A stretch of DNA of 64,000 nt. Source: Microcaldota archaeon (GTDB taxonomy: Archaea > Micrarchaeota > Micrarchaeia > Micrarchaeales > Micrarchaeaceae). The DNA lies in the NCBI GenBank assembly GCA_021791535.1, contig JAJYWI010000021.1, forward strand, positions 1 through 64,000, in the 5' to 3' direction. The position numbers and the translations under genes are program-made. This document shows, in pieces, positions 28,527 to 39,020 of the stretch. The notes under the pieces are model-generated. The model saw only the letters and a list, made by a program, of their open reading frames with translations. It was not told where the DNA came from and made no database searches. Numbering within the stretch: the first letter of the stretch is position 1; each line of letters starts with the position of its first letter.

Positions 28527-29992
28527 GTTTCGTACTTTTTGAAGAGGTAATCGCCCTTTGTCACTTTGCCGCTGAATTCCCTGAAGGCGCAATCCGCAAG
28601 TTTTCCAGGCCCGACCCCAAGCTGCAGGTTTATCTTTTTAGAGCTGCCTGGCATGAATGGACTTATCAAAATAGATATTATGCGGACCGCCTCGAGAAGG
28701 TTGTAAAGCACATTGCCCAGCTCCGCCCCCTTCAACTTCCAAGGCGCCTTGTCATTGACATACTTGTTCGCCGCCCTTATATAAGCGAATATCTCATCGA
28801 GAGCGCCGTGGGTGTCTAGCCTGTCCATCAGTTCTGATATGCTGCCTATGTCGAGCCCAGAGTCAAGTTCAGGCGTCCCCTCTATCTTGCCGTCGAAGCC
28901 AGCGGCTATCGTGACTGTCCTGTTGAGAAGGTTGCCGAGTTCTGAGACAAGCTCATTGTTCAGCCGTACCTGAAGGGTCTTCTCAGAGAAGTCTCCGTCT
29001 TCGCCGAGCGGCATCTCCTTCAAAAGCGCATACCGCAGCGCGTCAAGGGAGTATTTTTCTGCAATCGCAATAGGGTCCACTGTGTTCCCGAAGCTTTTCC
29101 TCATCTGCTTGCCATCGTGGGTCCACCATCCGTGTGCGAAAACCTTCCTTGGCGCCTCTATGCCTGCAGAGAAAAGAAGCGCTGGCCATATGACCGAATG
29201 GAACCAGTTTATCTCCTTCCCTATAAGATGCACATCGGCAGGCCAGAACGTCCTGAATTTCTCCCCATCTGGCCACTCGAGCGCTGTCACGTAGTTCCAA
29301 AGCGCGTCGACCCACACATACAGCGTGTGGCTCTTGTCAAGAGGGAAAGGTATGCCCCATTTTATCGTTGTGCGGGTTATGCTTACATCCTTTAGGCCTT
29401 CCTTCACCCTGTTTATTATCTCCTTGGATCTGAATCTGGGCGATAGGAAATCTGGGTTGTCATCGTAGAACTTCAATAGCCTATCCTGGTACTTGCTCAG
29501 CCTGAAGAAATAACTTTCCTCTTTTAGCAGCTTAACCTCCCGCCCACACTCTGGGCACTTGCCGTCCTTGAGCTGCAGCTCTGTCCAGAAGGTCTCGTCA
29601 GGTATGCAGTACCAACCCTCATAGAAGCCCTTGTAGATATCCCCGTTGGCATATATCCGCTCTATGAGCTTCGATACTGTATTCTCGTGCAGCTGGTCGC
29701 TGGTCCTGATGAAATAATCGTACGAAATATCCAGCGCCTTCCACATCCGCTTGTACTGCTCAACTATGCCGTCTACAAACTCCTTCGGGCTCTGCCCGGC
29801 GTTCTTGGCGGCGAGCTCTGCCTTCTCGCCATGCTCGTCAGTGCCAGTGAGGAAGAAGGTATCATCGCCTTTGAGCCTATGCCATCTCGCCAGCACATCC
29901 GCCGCTATAGTTGTGTAAGCATGGCCTATATGCGGCTTGTCATTGACGTAGTATATCGGTGTCGTTATGTAGAATTTCGGCAGCTTCCTCAC
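28478..29992 (-). CDS. metG: Methionyl-tRNA synthetase (catalytic, no C-terminal tRNA-binding domain)
   Basis: YYVNDKPHIGHAYTT, MRKSFGNT (KMSKS-like: KQMRKSFGN), CPECG zinc site; start taken as GTG 29992. Confidence 0.93.
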   Translation of the reverse strand: MRKLPKFYITTPIYYVNDKPHIGHAYTTIAADVLARWHRLKGDDTFFLTGTDEHGEKAELAAKNAGQSPKEFVDGIVEQYKRMWKALDISYDYFIRTSDQLHENTVSKLIERIYANGDIYKGFYEGWYCIPDETFWTELQLKDGKCPECGREVKLLKEESYFFRLSKYQDRLLKFYDDNPDFLSPRFRSKEIINRVKEGLKDVSITRTTIKWGIPFPLDKSHTLYVWVDALWNYVTALEWPDGEKFRTFWPADVHLIGKEINWFHSVIWPALLFSAGIEAPRKVFAHGWWTHDGKQMRKSFGNTVDPIAIAEKYSLDALRYALLKEMPLGEDGDFSEKTLQVRLNNELVSELGNLLNRTVTIAAGFDGKIEGTPELDSGLDIGSISELMDRLDTHGALDEIFAYIRAANKYVNDKAPWKLKGAELGNVLYNLLEAVRIISILISPFMPGSSKKINLQLGVGPGKLADCAFREFSGKVTKGDYLFKKYETHPAESSKESAPDRSL

Positions 29993-30128
29993 CTTACGAT
30001 GTGGTGTTCCACTAAAAGGTTTTTGCTGCAGGTAATATAAATATCTCTGCCGCGATATTTCCTCCTGCTGGGGAAACAAATATTAATTTGCCATGCCAAA
30101 TGGTATTGGCGCGTTCTAGAGGGGTAAT

Positions 30129-32192
30129 ATGGTAGATGCAGCGCTCGAGGGCATAAAGTCAAGGTTCGATGATTTCTTCGAAAGGCACTACCGTGAGCAG
30201 ATAAACGACCTCTCGCTCTCGTTTCCTGACAAAAGGAGCCTAGCAGTAGATTTCAAGGACATCATAAAGTTCGATCCTGAGCTCGCCGAGGCATTGATAG
30301 AGCAGCCCGATTCCGTACTTGAGGCGGCAGTGGAGTCACTTGAGGGGAAGATGGGCGACGTGCAGCTTGATGGCAACAACGTCCATGTGAGGGTATTCGG
30401 CCAGAACGTGAACGCGCCTATGGTGCAGGACGTCGGTTCTGCATACATAAGCAAGCTGGTGATGCTAGACGGGCTTATCGTGAAAAGGTCAGAGATAAAC
30501 CCCAAGGTACAGGTCGGCTCCTACAAATGCACCTTCTGCGGCGCAACATACAAGATAAGGGCTGGCAGAGACGAGGTGCCTGACATATGCTTGTCGTGCA
30601 AGAGGAGGTCGCTCAAGCAGGTCGCCGAGGAATCACAGTTCATAAACCTTCAGAAGATAGCGATACAGGACCCGCTTGAAAAGCTGCGTGGCAGCGCCCC
30701 GACATGGCAACTTGAGGTTTGGATAGAGGACGACCTTGTCAACACTGTGATTCCGGGAGACAGGATAGAAATAACCGGGATACTGCGCATAAGGCCGCGC
30801 AGGAACCAGAGGGGCAAGCTCGAGAAGGACGTCTACACTATGTTCGTCGATACCGTGTCAATCGTCCCGAAGCAGAAGGAGTTCGCTGAACTCCAGATAA
30901 CCGCAGACGAGGAGCGGCTAATCAAGGAGATGGGCAAGGACCCTCATATATTCGAGAAGATATACAAATCAATAGCCCCGGCGATATACGGCTACAACGA
31001 GATAAAGCAGGGCGTCGCGCTGCAGCTATTCGGGGGAACTATGGGGAAGACGCTTGTTGACGGCGGGTTGATAAGGAGCGACATGCACATTCTGCTCATA
31101 GGCGACCCAGGCAGCGCGAAGACCAGGATCCTCTCCTCTGTGGCTAGGCTCGTGCCGAAGGGCATATACGTGAGCGGCAAGTCGGTAACAGGCGGCGGGA
31201 TGACCGCGGTTGCAGAGCGTGACGACTTCTCTGAAGGGGGTTGGACGCTGAAGGGAGGCGCGCTCGTTCTCGGATCAGGCGGAACCGTATGCATAGACGA
31301 GTTCGACAAAATCACCGATGACGACAAAGCAGCGCTGCACGAAGCCCTCGAATCCCAGACGATAAGTGTGGCTAAGGCCGGCATAATAGCCACGTTCAAT
31401 GCCAGGACGGCTGTGCTTGCCGCAGCGAACCCGAAGTACGGAAGGTTTGACCCTAACTCGTATCCTGCAGACCAGTTCAACATACCGCCAACGCTGCTTT
31501 CAAGGTTCGACCTTATATTCCCAATAAAGGACATAATGGACGAGGAGCTTGACAAGAGCATAGCGAGGCACATATTGCTGCAGCACGAGGCTGCAGGCGC
31601 CAGGATGTCAGAGATCCAGGAATACGAGCAGGTCGAGAAGCCGCCTATAGAGAGTGAGATACTAAGGAAATATATCGCTTATGCGAGGAAGAGCATAAAT
31701 CCCAGGATAAGCCAGGAGGCTGCAGCCCGTATACAGGATTACTACATAGAGCTGAGGAAGCTGGGTGCAAAGCAGGGCGTTACTCCGATAACGCCGAGGC
31801 AGATTGAAGGGCTCATAAGGATGGCCGAGGCGAGCGCGAAGGCCCGCCTCTCCGGAGTCGTAGAGGTGCCAGACGCGGAGAACGCAATCGCGCTGAACGA
31901 GTTCATGCTGAAGACGCTGGCTATAGACAGGGGAGGCAGGCGTGACATCGACGCTCTTGTCACCGGCATGCCGAGAGAGAAGGTCGTGAAGATAAACGCT
32001 GTGCTCGGGATAATAAAAAGGCTCGAGGCCGAAGAATCTGCAGCCAAACTGCCGCGCATAATGGAGGAGGCTGAAAAGGTCGGCCTCACTGCCGCAGAGG
32101 TCAACAAGTACATAGTTGAACTGGAGAGGAACGGCGACATATTCAGACCCAGAGCCGGGGTAGTAAAGACGGTAAGCCATGAGAACGAATGA
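30129..32192 (+). CDS. mcm: Replicative helicase MCM
   Basis: GDPGSAKTRIL Walker A, GTVCIDEFDKI, SRFDLIF. Confidence 0.96.
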   Translation: MVDAALEGIKSRFDDFFERHYREQINDLSLSFPDKRSLAVDFKDIIKFDPELAEALIEQPDSVLEAAVESLEGKMGDVQLDGNNVHVRVFGQNVNAPMVQDVGSAYISKLVMLDGLIVKRSEINPKVQVGSYKCTFCGATYKIRAGRDEVPDICLSCKRRSLKQVAEESQFINLQKIAIQDPLEKLRGSAPTWQLEVWIEDDLVNTVIPGDRIEITGILRIRPRRNQRGKLEKDVYTMFVDTVSIVPKQKEFAELQITADEERLIKEMGKDPHIFEKIYKSIAPAIYGYNEIKQGVALQLFGGTMGKTLVDGGLIRSDMHILLIGDPGSAKTRILSSVARLVPKGIYVSGKSVTGGGMTAVAERDDFSEGGWTLKGGALVLGSGGTVCIDEFDKITDDDKAALHEALESQTISVAKAGIIATFNARTAVLAAANPKYGRFDPNSYPADQFNIPPTLLSRFDLIFPIKDIMDEELDKSIARHILLQHEAAGARMSEIQEYEQVEKPPIESEILRKYIAYARKSINPRISQEAAARIQDYYIELRKLGAKQGVTPITPRQIEGLIRMAEASAKARLSGVVEVPDAENAIALNEFMLKTLAIDRGGRRDIDALVTGMPREKVVKINAVLGIIKRLEAEESAAKLPRIMEEAEKVGLTAAEVNKYIVELERNGDIFRPRAGVVKTVSHENE

Positions 32193-32201
32193 GGGACCCG
32201 T

Positions 32202-33173
32202 TTGCCTTTGCGAGTTATCGAGACCAGGCAGGTACTGCAGATACTAGTAATCTTCATGATAGTGCAGTTCTTCGGGCTCTTTTTAGCTAGCGAGATATAC
32301 AGCGGCGCAACGTACCAGCAGGTGACAACTGCGCAGGTCGTGACATCCGCGGCGAGCGCGCTTTTCTTCATCGTCTACATCATAGTGCTGGCACTGGTGC
32401 TGCTCCTTATAATGAAGCTGTACAAAGGGGACAAGCTATTCATAATATTTGAAGGGGCGGTAGTATTCTTAACGTCCTTCTTCGTATTCATGCTGGTTTC
32501 GGGACTGGTCACCACCAATGTTCTTTTTAGCATAGCCGGCAACGCGATAACTACAAACTTCATCATAGGCATAGCGGCGGCGCTAGCATTAATCGCGCTG
32601 AAGAACAGGTTCCCAAAACTCAGGAACACGGCAACGATAATAGCCAGCGTTGGCGTAGGGCTAGTGATAGGAGTGAGCTTCAGTTTTATAGTCGCTCTGA
32701 TATTCATGGCGATACTCGCGGTCTATGACTTCATAGCCGTGTTCGTCACGAAGCACATGATAACGATGGCCAGGGCAATGTCCTCAAGGAACCTCGCGTT
32801 CCTGGTAGGGGTCAACGAGATGGAGGCGATACCAAAGAGCAGCTTCAGCAGTGGCGAAATTGCGGAGTTCAAGAAGGAGATAAAGGGGGTAAAGATGCCA
32901 GCAGCTCTAACGCGCATGTATAAACAGGGGATGTTGCCTGTGGCCGCGCACATGGAGCTCGGCGCAGGCGATTTGGCAGTCCCGCTGATGGTGGCGGTCG
33001 CAGCATACAAGGTGTCATTCAGCTTCACCCTAAGCCTCTTCATAGTGATAGGCTCTATTTTAGGTCTCATCCTAACTACTTTTATATTAAGGAGATACAA
33101 GAGGCCGCTGCCTGCGATACCCCCCCTACTTCTGGGAGTCCTGGCAGGCATACTAATGTACCTGCTGCTTTAG
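32202..33173 (+). CDS. Presenilin/signal peptide peptidase family intramembrane aspartyl protease
   Basis: LAVYDFIAVF and LGAGDLAVPL (YD...GxGD) plus multiple TMs. Confidence 0.85.
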   Translation: MPLRVIETRQVLQILVIFMIVQFFGLFLASEIYSGATYQQVTTAQVVTSAASALFFIVYIIVLALVLLLIMKLYKGDKLFIIFEGAVVFLTSFFVFMLVSGLVTTNVLFSIAGNAITTNFIIGIAAALALIALKNRFPKLRNTATIIASVGVGLVIGVSFSFIVALIFMAILAVYDFIAVFVTKHMITMARAMSSRNLAFLVGVNEMEAIPKSSFSSGEIAEFKKEIKGVKMPAALTRMYKQGMLPVAAHMELGAGDLAVPLMVAVAAYKVSFSFTLSLFIVIGSILGLILTTFILRRYKRPLPAIPPLLLGVLAGILMYLLL

Positions 33174-33232
33174 AGGCCAGGCCTAAACCGAAAAGATACG
33201 TAGCCTTTTTATAGGTTAATCCTGATACCTGT

Positions 33233-35071
33233 ATGAGTCCTATGTCAAAAGCCATTTTGCGCTATCTAGCACTAATGCTTTTCTCTGCTATTATCGCTTT
33301 CCAATTAGCGGCCGCGCAGGGCCCAGGAATGCCGTTCGTAGGCACAGCGTCAATAATGGCCCCGGCTGTTACTGCCAACAATACCGGTGCGTTAACGAAC
33401 ATATCGGTAATGGTAAGAAGCGGAACCGGTAAGGTGACCATAATCGGGCCGCGCAGCGTAGCCGGAGACACAAACGCATCTGCGATCAACGCATCGTTCA
33501 CCGCAGCCCAGTACCTCAATGTTTCACAGGACGCTTACAACTTCACATACACTATAGCGGATTATAACGAGAGCGTATCCGGCCCGAGCGCAGGCACTGC
33601 TATGACCCTGCTTGCGATATCTGCAATATCGGGTAGACCGCTTTTGCATAATTTTACAGTTACAGGAACTATATACAACGGCAGCGTAGGTCCTATCGGA
33701 GGAGTATACGACAAGGCTAGCGCGGCTGCAGCCCACCACATGAAATTCATGATAGTCCCGATGGCGGCTCCAGGCAGCGAGGAGGATATGCTCTATTATT
33801 TGATACAGGGCAGGTTCCACATGCCAGTGATACAGGTCGCTAACATAAGCGCAGCTGCAGGCTATGCATTCGGAGAGGTTCCTATATCCGGTGAGAACAC
33901 CACGTTCAATCCGTACACCGACTACCATACCGGGCTCATACCAATGGCCAACATATCATGCAGCAACGGCTGCGACGCCGCCCCATTCTCAGGCCTGACC
34001 AACTTCACCCTGAACATAACAGCGTCCGAGATAGCGAACGTGTCTGGATACCCGAACGCAACTGCGCAGTTCCGCGCAACGCTTAATCAGAGCAGGGCTA
34101 TAGCGTCACTGGGTTATCTCTACACAGCTGCAGACACAAGCTTCCTCAACTACATAGATGCTTACTACTTCGCGCACAGCGGCGCAACCATAGACAGCGC
34201 GAGGAGCATCCTGCAGAACATAAGCGGCTACTGCACTTCCATCAGCGCTCCTCCGCTTACCGAACAGAACTATGAATGGGTCATCGCAGGCGAGCTCAGG
34301 CAGACGTGGGGATCTTACACGGCAGCAAGCACGCTTTCGCTCTTTTCAAACACCAGCCAGTTCACTACTGACACTGTGCTGGAATCGCTCTACAGCGGCG
34401 CACAGGCCAGCGGCTGGTGCTCAGCCGCCAACTACATGTTTGGCAGCGCGAGCGCCATAGGCGGCACGCCTGTCCATGTACAGCAGAGCCTCTCCTCCAC
34501 TGCAGCTTCTAGGATAAGCCGCGCCTCATCGTACGGCAACAACCTCTATCTTGTCACTGCAGAAGAGGCATACTCGAGCAAGAACTACCCCCTGGCCATA
34601 ATGGATTCTGACTATGCGTATGCATCAGGGCTTGCAGGAACTACGAGCCAGAACATGACCGACGCACAGTTAATTAGCGCTGCAAGCGCGATAGCGCACA
34701 ACTCTACTTATGGCGCATGGGCCGCGCAGTTCGCCAACGAGGCTATGTTCTACGTGCGCGAGTCGGGGATAACAAACAGCGTAAACGGCTCCCGCTCCTA
34801 TGCTCTGCAGGCTTACAGCGCAGCGCTCCTCGCGCAGCAGATGAGCAATGGCACCAAGCTCATATACCAGAGCCTCTCGCCAGGGGCTGCCACCACTACA
34901 GTCGCGCCTACGCAGGCGACTCAGACGCTGCAGTTCTACAACGTGCAGTTGCTGGTGCTCTATGGGATATTTGCAGTGCTTGTGGCGATATTTATAGTCG
35001 ATTTCATCATATTGGTCCTTGTGTCAAAGATGCTGCGTCGCAGCAGGGGAAGGAGACCTAGAAGGAGATGA
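33233..35071 (+). CDS. Secreted/membrane-anchored S16 (Lon-like) protease
   Basis: GPSAGTAMTLLAISAISGRPL, TGTIYNGSVGPIGGVYDKASAAAAHHM; N-terminal signal and C-terminal TM. Confidence 0.8.
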   Translation: MSPMSKAILRYLALMLFSAIIAFQLAAAQGPGMPFVGTASIMAPAVTANNTGALTNISVMVRSGTGKVTIIGPRSVAGDTNASAINASFTAAQYLNVSQDAYNFTYTIADYNESVSGPSAGTAMTLLAISAISGRPLLHNFTVTGTIYNGSVGPIGGVYDKASAAAAHHMKFMIVPMAAPGSEEDMLYYLIQGRFHMPVIQVANISAAAGYAFGEVPISGENTTFNPYTDYHTGLIPMANISCSNGCDAAPFSGLTNFTLNITASEIANVSGYPNATAQFRATLNQSRAIASLGYLYTAADTSFLNYIDAYYFAHSGATIDSARSILQNISGYCTSISAPPLTEQNYEWVIAGELRQTWGSYTAASTLSLFSNTSQFTTDTVLESLYSGAQASGWCSAANYMFGSASAIGGTPVHVQQSLSSTAASRISRASSYGNNLYLVTAEEAYSSKNYPLAIMDSDYAYASGLAGTTSQNMTDAQLISAASAIAHNSTYGAWAAQFANEAMFYVRESGITNSVNGSRSYALQAYSAALLAQQMSNGTKLIYQSLSPGAATTTVAPTQATQTLQFYNVQLLVLYGIFAVLVAIFIVDFIILVLVSKMLRRSRGRRPRRR

Positions 35072-35075
35072 TAGT

Positions 35076-35240
35076 ATGGTGATGCCAGGCAAAACATGCG
35101 TTTCGTGCGGAAGGCTTACGAACGAGTATACCGAGTTCAAATGCCCCAAGTGCGGAAATAGCGTCATTATAAGGTGCCACCACTGCAGAGAGATATCAAA
35201 TATTTACAAGTGCACTGAGTGCGGGTTCGAGGGGCCATAA
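35076..35240 (+). CDS. Small zinc-ribbon RNA-binding-like protein (COG2888 type)
   Basis: Four CxxC-type knuckles in 54 aa. Confidence 0.8.
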   Translation: MVMPGKTCVSCGRLTNEYTEFKCPKCGNSVIIRCHHCREISNIYKCTECGFEGP

Positions 35241-35488
35241 TGTCTCGAGTATCTGTGATATTCAAGGTTTACCCGAAGGAGGGAGCGATAGACGAGACTG
35301 CGAATAGGATAAAGGAGCAGTTGAAGCCTGTCGCAATACAATCCGAGGAGGTTGCGTTCGGCATCAAGGTGATAAAGGCACGCTTCGTATTCGACAACGA
35401 AAAGACCAATTCTTCCAGCATAGAGAACCAGATAAGGAAGATTGACGGGGTTAGCGAGATAGAGGTAGAGGAGGAGAGCCTCATCTGA
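35240..35488 (+). CDS. ef1b: Elongation factor 1-beta
   Basis: VSVIFKVYPKEGAIDETANRI, VAFGIKVIKARFVF. Confidence 0.9.
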   Translation: MSRVSVIFKVYPKEGAIDETANRIKEQLKPVAIQSEEVAFGIKVIKARFVFDNEKTNSSSIENQIRKIDGVSEIEVEEESLI

Positions 35489-35536
35489 CCGCTTCGATAG
35501 CATTTTATAGCTGAAATACGATGCTGGCTTGGTCTT

Positions 35537-37846
35537 ATGATAAAGGAGATAGAGCTCCGCAACTGGAGGACCCACGGGCATACGAAGATGTCATTCCAGA
35601 AAGGCGTCAATGTCCTTGTAGGCATAATGGGGTCTGGCAAAAGCTCTGTCATGGAGGCGATATCGTTCGCGCTTTTCGGCACATTCCCTATGGTAAAGCA
35701 GAGGAGGGCCAAACTGGAGGGGATGATAAAGAACAGGCCTGTGCAGGAGAGCGAGGCTGAGGTACGGCTGACTTTCGAGGTCGGCAAGGACGAGTATACA
35801 GTCACAAGGAGGATAACCGGCGCAGGGTCCACCACAGCCAGGCTGGATAAGAACGGTGCGCACCTCCAGTCACAGCCGGTCAGGGTGAATGAGGAGATAG
35901 CTAGCGTGCTGAAGGTGGATTACGACACTTTTGCACGTGCGATATACGCTGAGCAGAATGGGCTGGAGTACTTCCTAGACATAGCCAAAGGCGACAGGAA
36001 GAAGCAGATAGACGGCATGCTCGGCCTCGACCAGTTCGCCACCGCCGAGGAGAACTGCACAACGCTGATAAACAACATAAAGGCCGCAACAAGCGGCGAG
36101 GAAAGCATCCTGGCAGGGATGGACGTCGCATCGTTGACGAAGCAGCTCGAGAGGGCAGCCTCAGAGAAGGAAGCGGCTCTTAAGGAGATTAGCGATTTGA
36201 AGAGGAGCGAAGCATCGATCAAGGCAGACCTTGAGAGGATCAACGAGTTGATGGCGAAGCAGCGCCAGATGTACAAGAGGAAGGAGGAGCTGCTGAAGAA
36301 GGCAGCCGAGCTCTCGGGCAGGGTGCAGCTCCTGAAAGAGGAACTGGAAAAGATAAACGCAAAGACGAAAAGCCTGATGGAAAGCGCAGTCTATAATGCG
36401 ATGGTGCAACAGCTGGCCAAGGAGAAGGAATCAAAAGAGGAGATAGAGAGCGCGGAAAAGATGGTCAGGTCTATAATGAAGGAGGTGGCAGGCCTGCAGG
36501 CGTCAATAAAGAATGATGAGAGGAGGCTGGCTGAAAAGATTAAGGTTGAGGCGCAGGCGAAGCTCGGGAGCGTACCTTCCCTTGAAAAGGAGCTCGCCTT
36601 AGAGACGGAATCTCTCAACGCGTTGATTAACAGCGCAGCACTCGGCAGGAGCAGGTTCTCAGACATCGACGCTTCGCTCAAGGAACTGCGGAAACACCTC
36701 GCCAAATGCCCAATATGCGAGCGGGAGTTGGGCGCTGAGCTGAGCGAGCGGCTGATAGCGGCAAAGCAGGCGGAGGCGGACGCGCTGCAAAAAGGGATAG
36801 TGCAGAGCGATACGCTGATAGAGCAGAAAAGGGCCGCTGTAAAAAGGATTGGCGAAGAGATTGCTGTACTTTCGCGCGCGAACAGCAGGCTTGAGGAATA
36901 CGCCGGCGTCGAGGAGGCGCTGCTGAGGAACAGGGAGCACTTCGCCAGGCTTTCCAAGGACCTGGAGGAATCTGCAAGGATGCTTGAGGACAGGAAGCTT
37001 GAGCTAGAAAAGCTGAAAGAAAAGACACAGGATACACGTGCAATGCTTGAGCTGTACAAGAAAAAGGCCGAGTATGAGACCGAGATGGTCAACTGCTCGA
37101 AGCTGGCTGAGAACAACAGGCGCGAATCTGAATCTATCACCGTAAGCCAGAGCGACCTTGATTCGATGCAAAGCAGCCTTACGGAGAGGAGCGCTGCGCT
37201 TGCAAAGGCCACCGCTACAATCACAGGGGCGGAGAAACAGGTAGCCGGGCTTGATGCAAACATCGCAAGCCTGGTGAAGCAGATAGACAGCATAAAGGAG
37301 CTGCAGCAGAGGATAGAGAGGCGCAGGTCCGTGCTGAAGAACCTCAATATCTTCAAGACATCGCTCGTCGACACCGAGGCATTCCTGCGCGGCAGGCTCA
37401 CGCAGTCTATAAACAGCCTGATGCAGGGCATCTGGCCAGATCTTTACCCGTATGCGGACTACCAGAGGCTGAGGCTGAGCGCGAAGCCTGACGACTACCT
37501 GCTTGAGGTGGATGTGCAGAGCAATGGCGCGAGCGACTGGGTACAGGTGGATGCGGTCGCCAGCGGCGGCGAGCGCAGCATCGCCTGCTTAGCGATGCGC
37601 ATAGCCCTCTCAATGGTGGTCGTACCGAACCTCAGGTGGCTGATACTCGACGAACCCACTCACAACATAGACGCTAGCGGCATATCGAAGCTGATAAGCG
37701 TACTCGGAGACACGCTGCCAAATGTCGTGGAGCAGGTGTTCATAATAACGCATGATGATAATCTGAAGCAGATAACGTCAGCGAAGGTGTACCAGCTCGA
37801 GCGCGACAAGGGCTCCGCCGGGTCGACGACGGTCTCAGAACTGTAG
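35537..37846 (+). CDS. rad50: DNA double-strand break repair ATPase Rad50
   Basis: Walker A GIMGSGKSS, zinc hook CPICERELG, SGGERSIACLAMRIALS signature, LILDEPT. Confidence 0.93.
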   Translation: MIKEIELRNWRTHGHTKMSFQKGVNVLVGIMGSGKSSVMEAISFALFGTFPMVKQRRAKLEGMIKNRPVQESEAEVRLTFEVGKDEYTVTRRITGAGSTTARLDKNGAHLQSQPVRVNEEIASVLKVDYDTFARAIYAEQNGLEYFLDIAKGDRKKQIDGMLGLDQFATAEENCTTLINNIKAATSGEESILAGMDVASLTKQLERAASEKEAALKEISDLKRSEASIKADLERINELMAKQRQMYKRKEELLKKAAELSGRVQLLKEELEKINAKTKSLMESAVYNAMVQQLAKEKESKEEIESAEKMVRSIMKEVAGLQASIKNDERRLAEKIKVEAQAKLGSVPSLEKELALETESLNALINSAALGRSRFSDIDASLKELRKHLAKCPICERELGAELSERLIAAKQAEADALQKGIVQSDTLIEQKRAAVKRIGEEIAVLSRANSRLEEYAGVEEALLRNREHFARLSKDLEESARMLEDRKLELEKLKEKTQDTRAMLELYKKKAEYETEMVNCSKLAENNRRESESITVSQSDLDSMQSSLTERSAALAKATATITGAEKQVAGLDANIASLVKQIDSIKELQQRIERRRSVLKNLNIFKTSLVDTEAFLRGRLTQSINSLMQGIWPDLYPYADYQRLRLSAKPDDYLLEVDVQSNGASDWVQVDAVASGGERSIACLAMRIALSMVVVPNLRWLILDEPTHNIDASGISKLISVLGDTLPNVVEQVFIITHDDNLKQITSAKVYQLERDKGSAGSTTVSEL

Positions 37847-38881
37847 GCTGCCAAGGCCGAAGTCCTCCCTCCCCTCGTCCTTGTTGCTGCCCATTATCGA
37901 TGAGCTCTTCACTCCTGTGAATATCGCTATGACTTCAATCTTTCCGCTATAAGATGGGTCTATCCTCGCCCCCCAGACGACGCTCGCGTTTGGCGATGTC
38001 ACTGCAGTCAGCCTCCTTGCGACCTCGTTCGCCTCTCCAAGCGTCATGTCCTCCCCCCCTGTTATGTGTATAAGCACGCTTGTGGCTCCCTCGTAGTCGA
38101 CATCGAGCAGCTTGTTCTTCAATGTATCGTTGACAACGTCATCCACCTTGTTGCTCCCCTTGCCCTCCCCTACGCTTATCATCGCAAGGCCGCCGCTGCT
38201 CATAACGTTCTTCACGTCAGCGTAATCTAGGTTTATCAGGCTAGGCAGGTTTATCGTCTCCGTTATTCCCCTGACAGCCCTGGACGCCACCTCATCTGCA
38301 ATCTTGAATGCCTGCTCCATTGCTACATTCGGGTAAAGGTCGACCAACCTCTGGTTGTCTATGACTATCAGCGTGTCTATGTTGCGCCTGAGCTCCTCTA
38401 TCCCTCTCCTTGCCACATCTATCCTTACGCGCTCCAGAGAGAACGGGAACGTAACAATGCCTATTACGACTGCACCGGCCCTCTTCGCTATCTCTGCTAC
38501 CACCGGCGCGGCGCCTGTGCCGGTCCCGCCGCCCATGCCTGCTGTGATGAACACCAGGTTGTAATCGGTTAGCGCACTCTCAAGCTCGGTCCTGGAATAC
38601 TGCGCCGCCTTGTTTGCTACCTCCGGGAAGCCACCTGCACCGAGCCCCCTCGTAAGCGCCCCGCCTACGAGTATGCGTCTTATGTTTGCATCTAGGGTAT
38701 TCAGGTGCTTGCCATCTGTGTTGATAGCTATAAGGCTGGCGCCCCTCACGCCCATCTTGCTTATCCTCTGTATCGTGTTGCTGCCGCCGCCTCCTATGCC
38801 GCAGACGGCTATCCTCGCACGGAAGAGCTCCTCATCGCTCACGCCTGCCGACTGGCTCAATGCCGCATCAACAAGCTCCAT
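37835..38881 (-). CDS. ftsZ: Cell division protein FtsZ
   Basis: ITAGMGGGTGTGAAPV tubulin signature; ATG at 38881. Confidence 0.96.
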   Translation of the reverse strand: MELVDAALSQSAGVSDEELFRARIAVCGIGGGGSNTIQRISKMGVRGASLIAINTDGKHLNTLDANIRRILVGGALTRGLGAGGFPEVANKAAQYSRTELESALTDYNLVFITAGMGGGTGTGAAPVVAEIAKRAGAVVIGIVTFPFSLERVRIDVARRGIEELRRNIDTLIVIDNQRLVDLYPNVAMEQAFKIADEVASRAVRGITETINLPSLINLDYADVKNVMSSGGLAMISVGEGKGSNKVDDVVNDTLKNKLLDVDYEGATSVLIHITGGEDMTLGEANEVARRLTAVTSPNASVVWGARIDPSYSGKIEVIAIFTGVKSSSIMGSNKDEGREDFGLGSLQF

Positions 38882-39020
38882 TCCAACACATTGAGCACTC
38901 TCAGGTAAGTTATAAATAGATTTTGAGGGACGGAAGGCGCATGGACGCATGCCGACCAGTAGCATTTTTATAGGTTGCCGCGGCATTACTAGTGCTTCTT
39001 GTTCTGAAGAAGGTTTTTGT

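Noticed and set aside
36391-37431. 346-aa minus-strand serine-rich ORF inside rad50
   Set aside because: Antisense of the Rad50 coiled coil
35537-37846. Rad50 as part of a novel defence cluster
   Set aside because: Clean zinc hook and ABC motifs of ordinary Rad50; neighbours are EF1-beta and FtsZ
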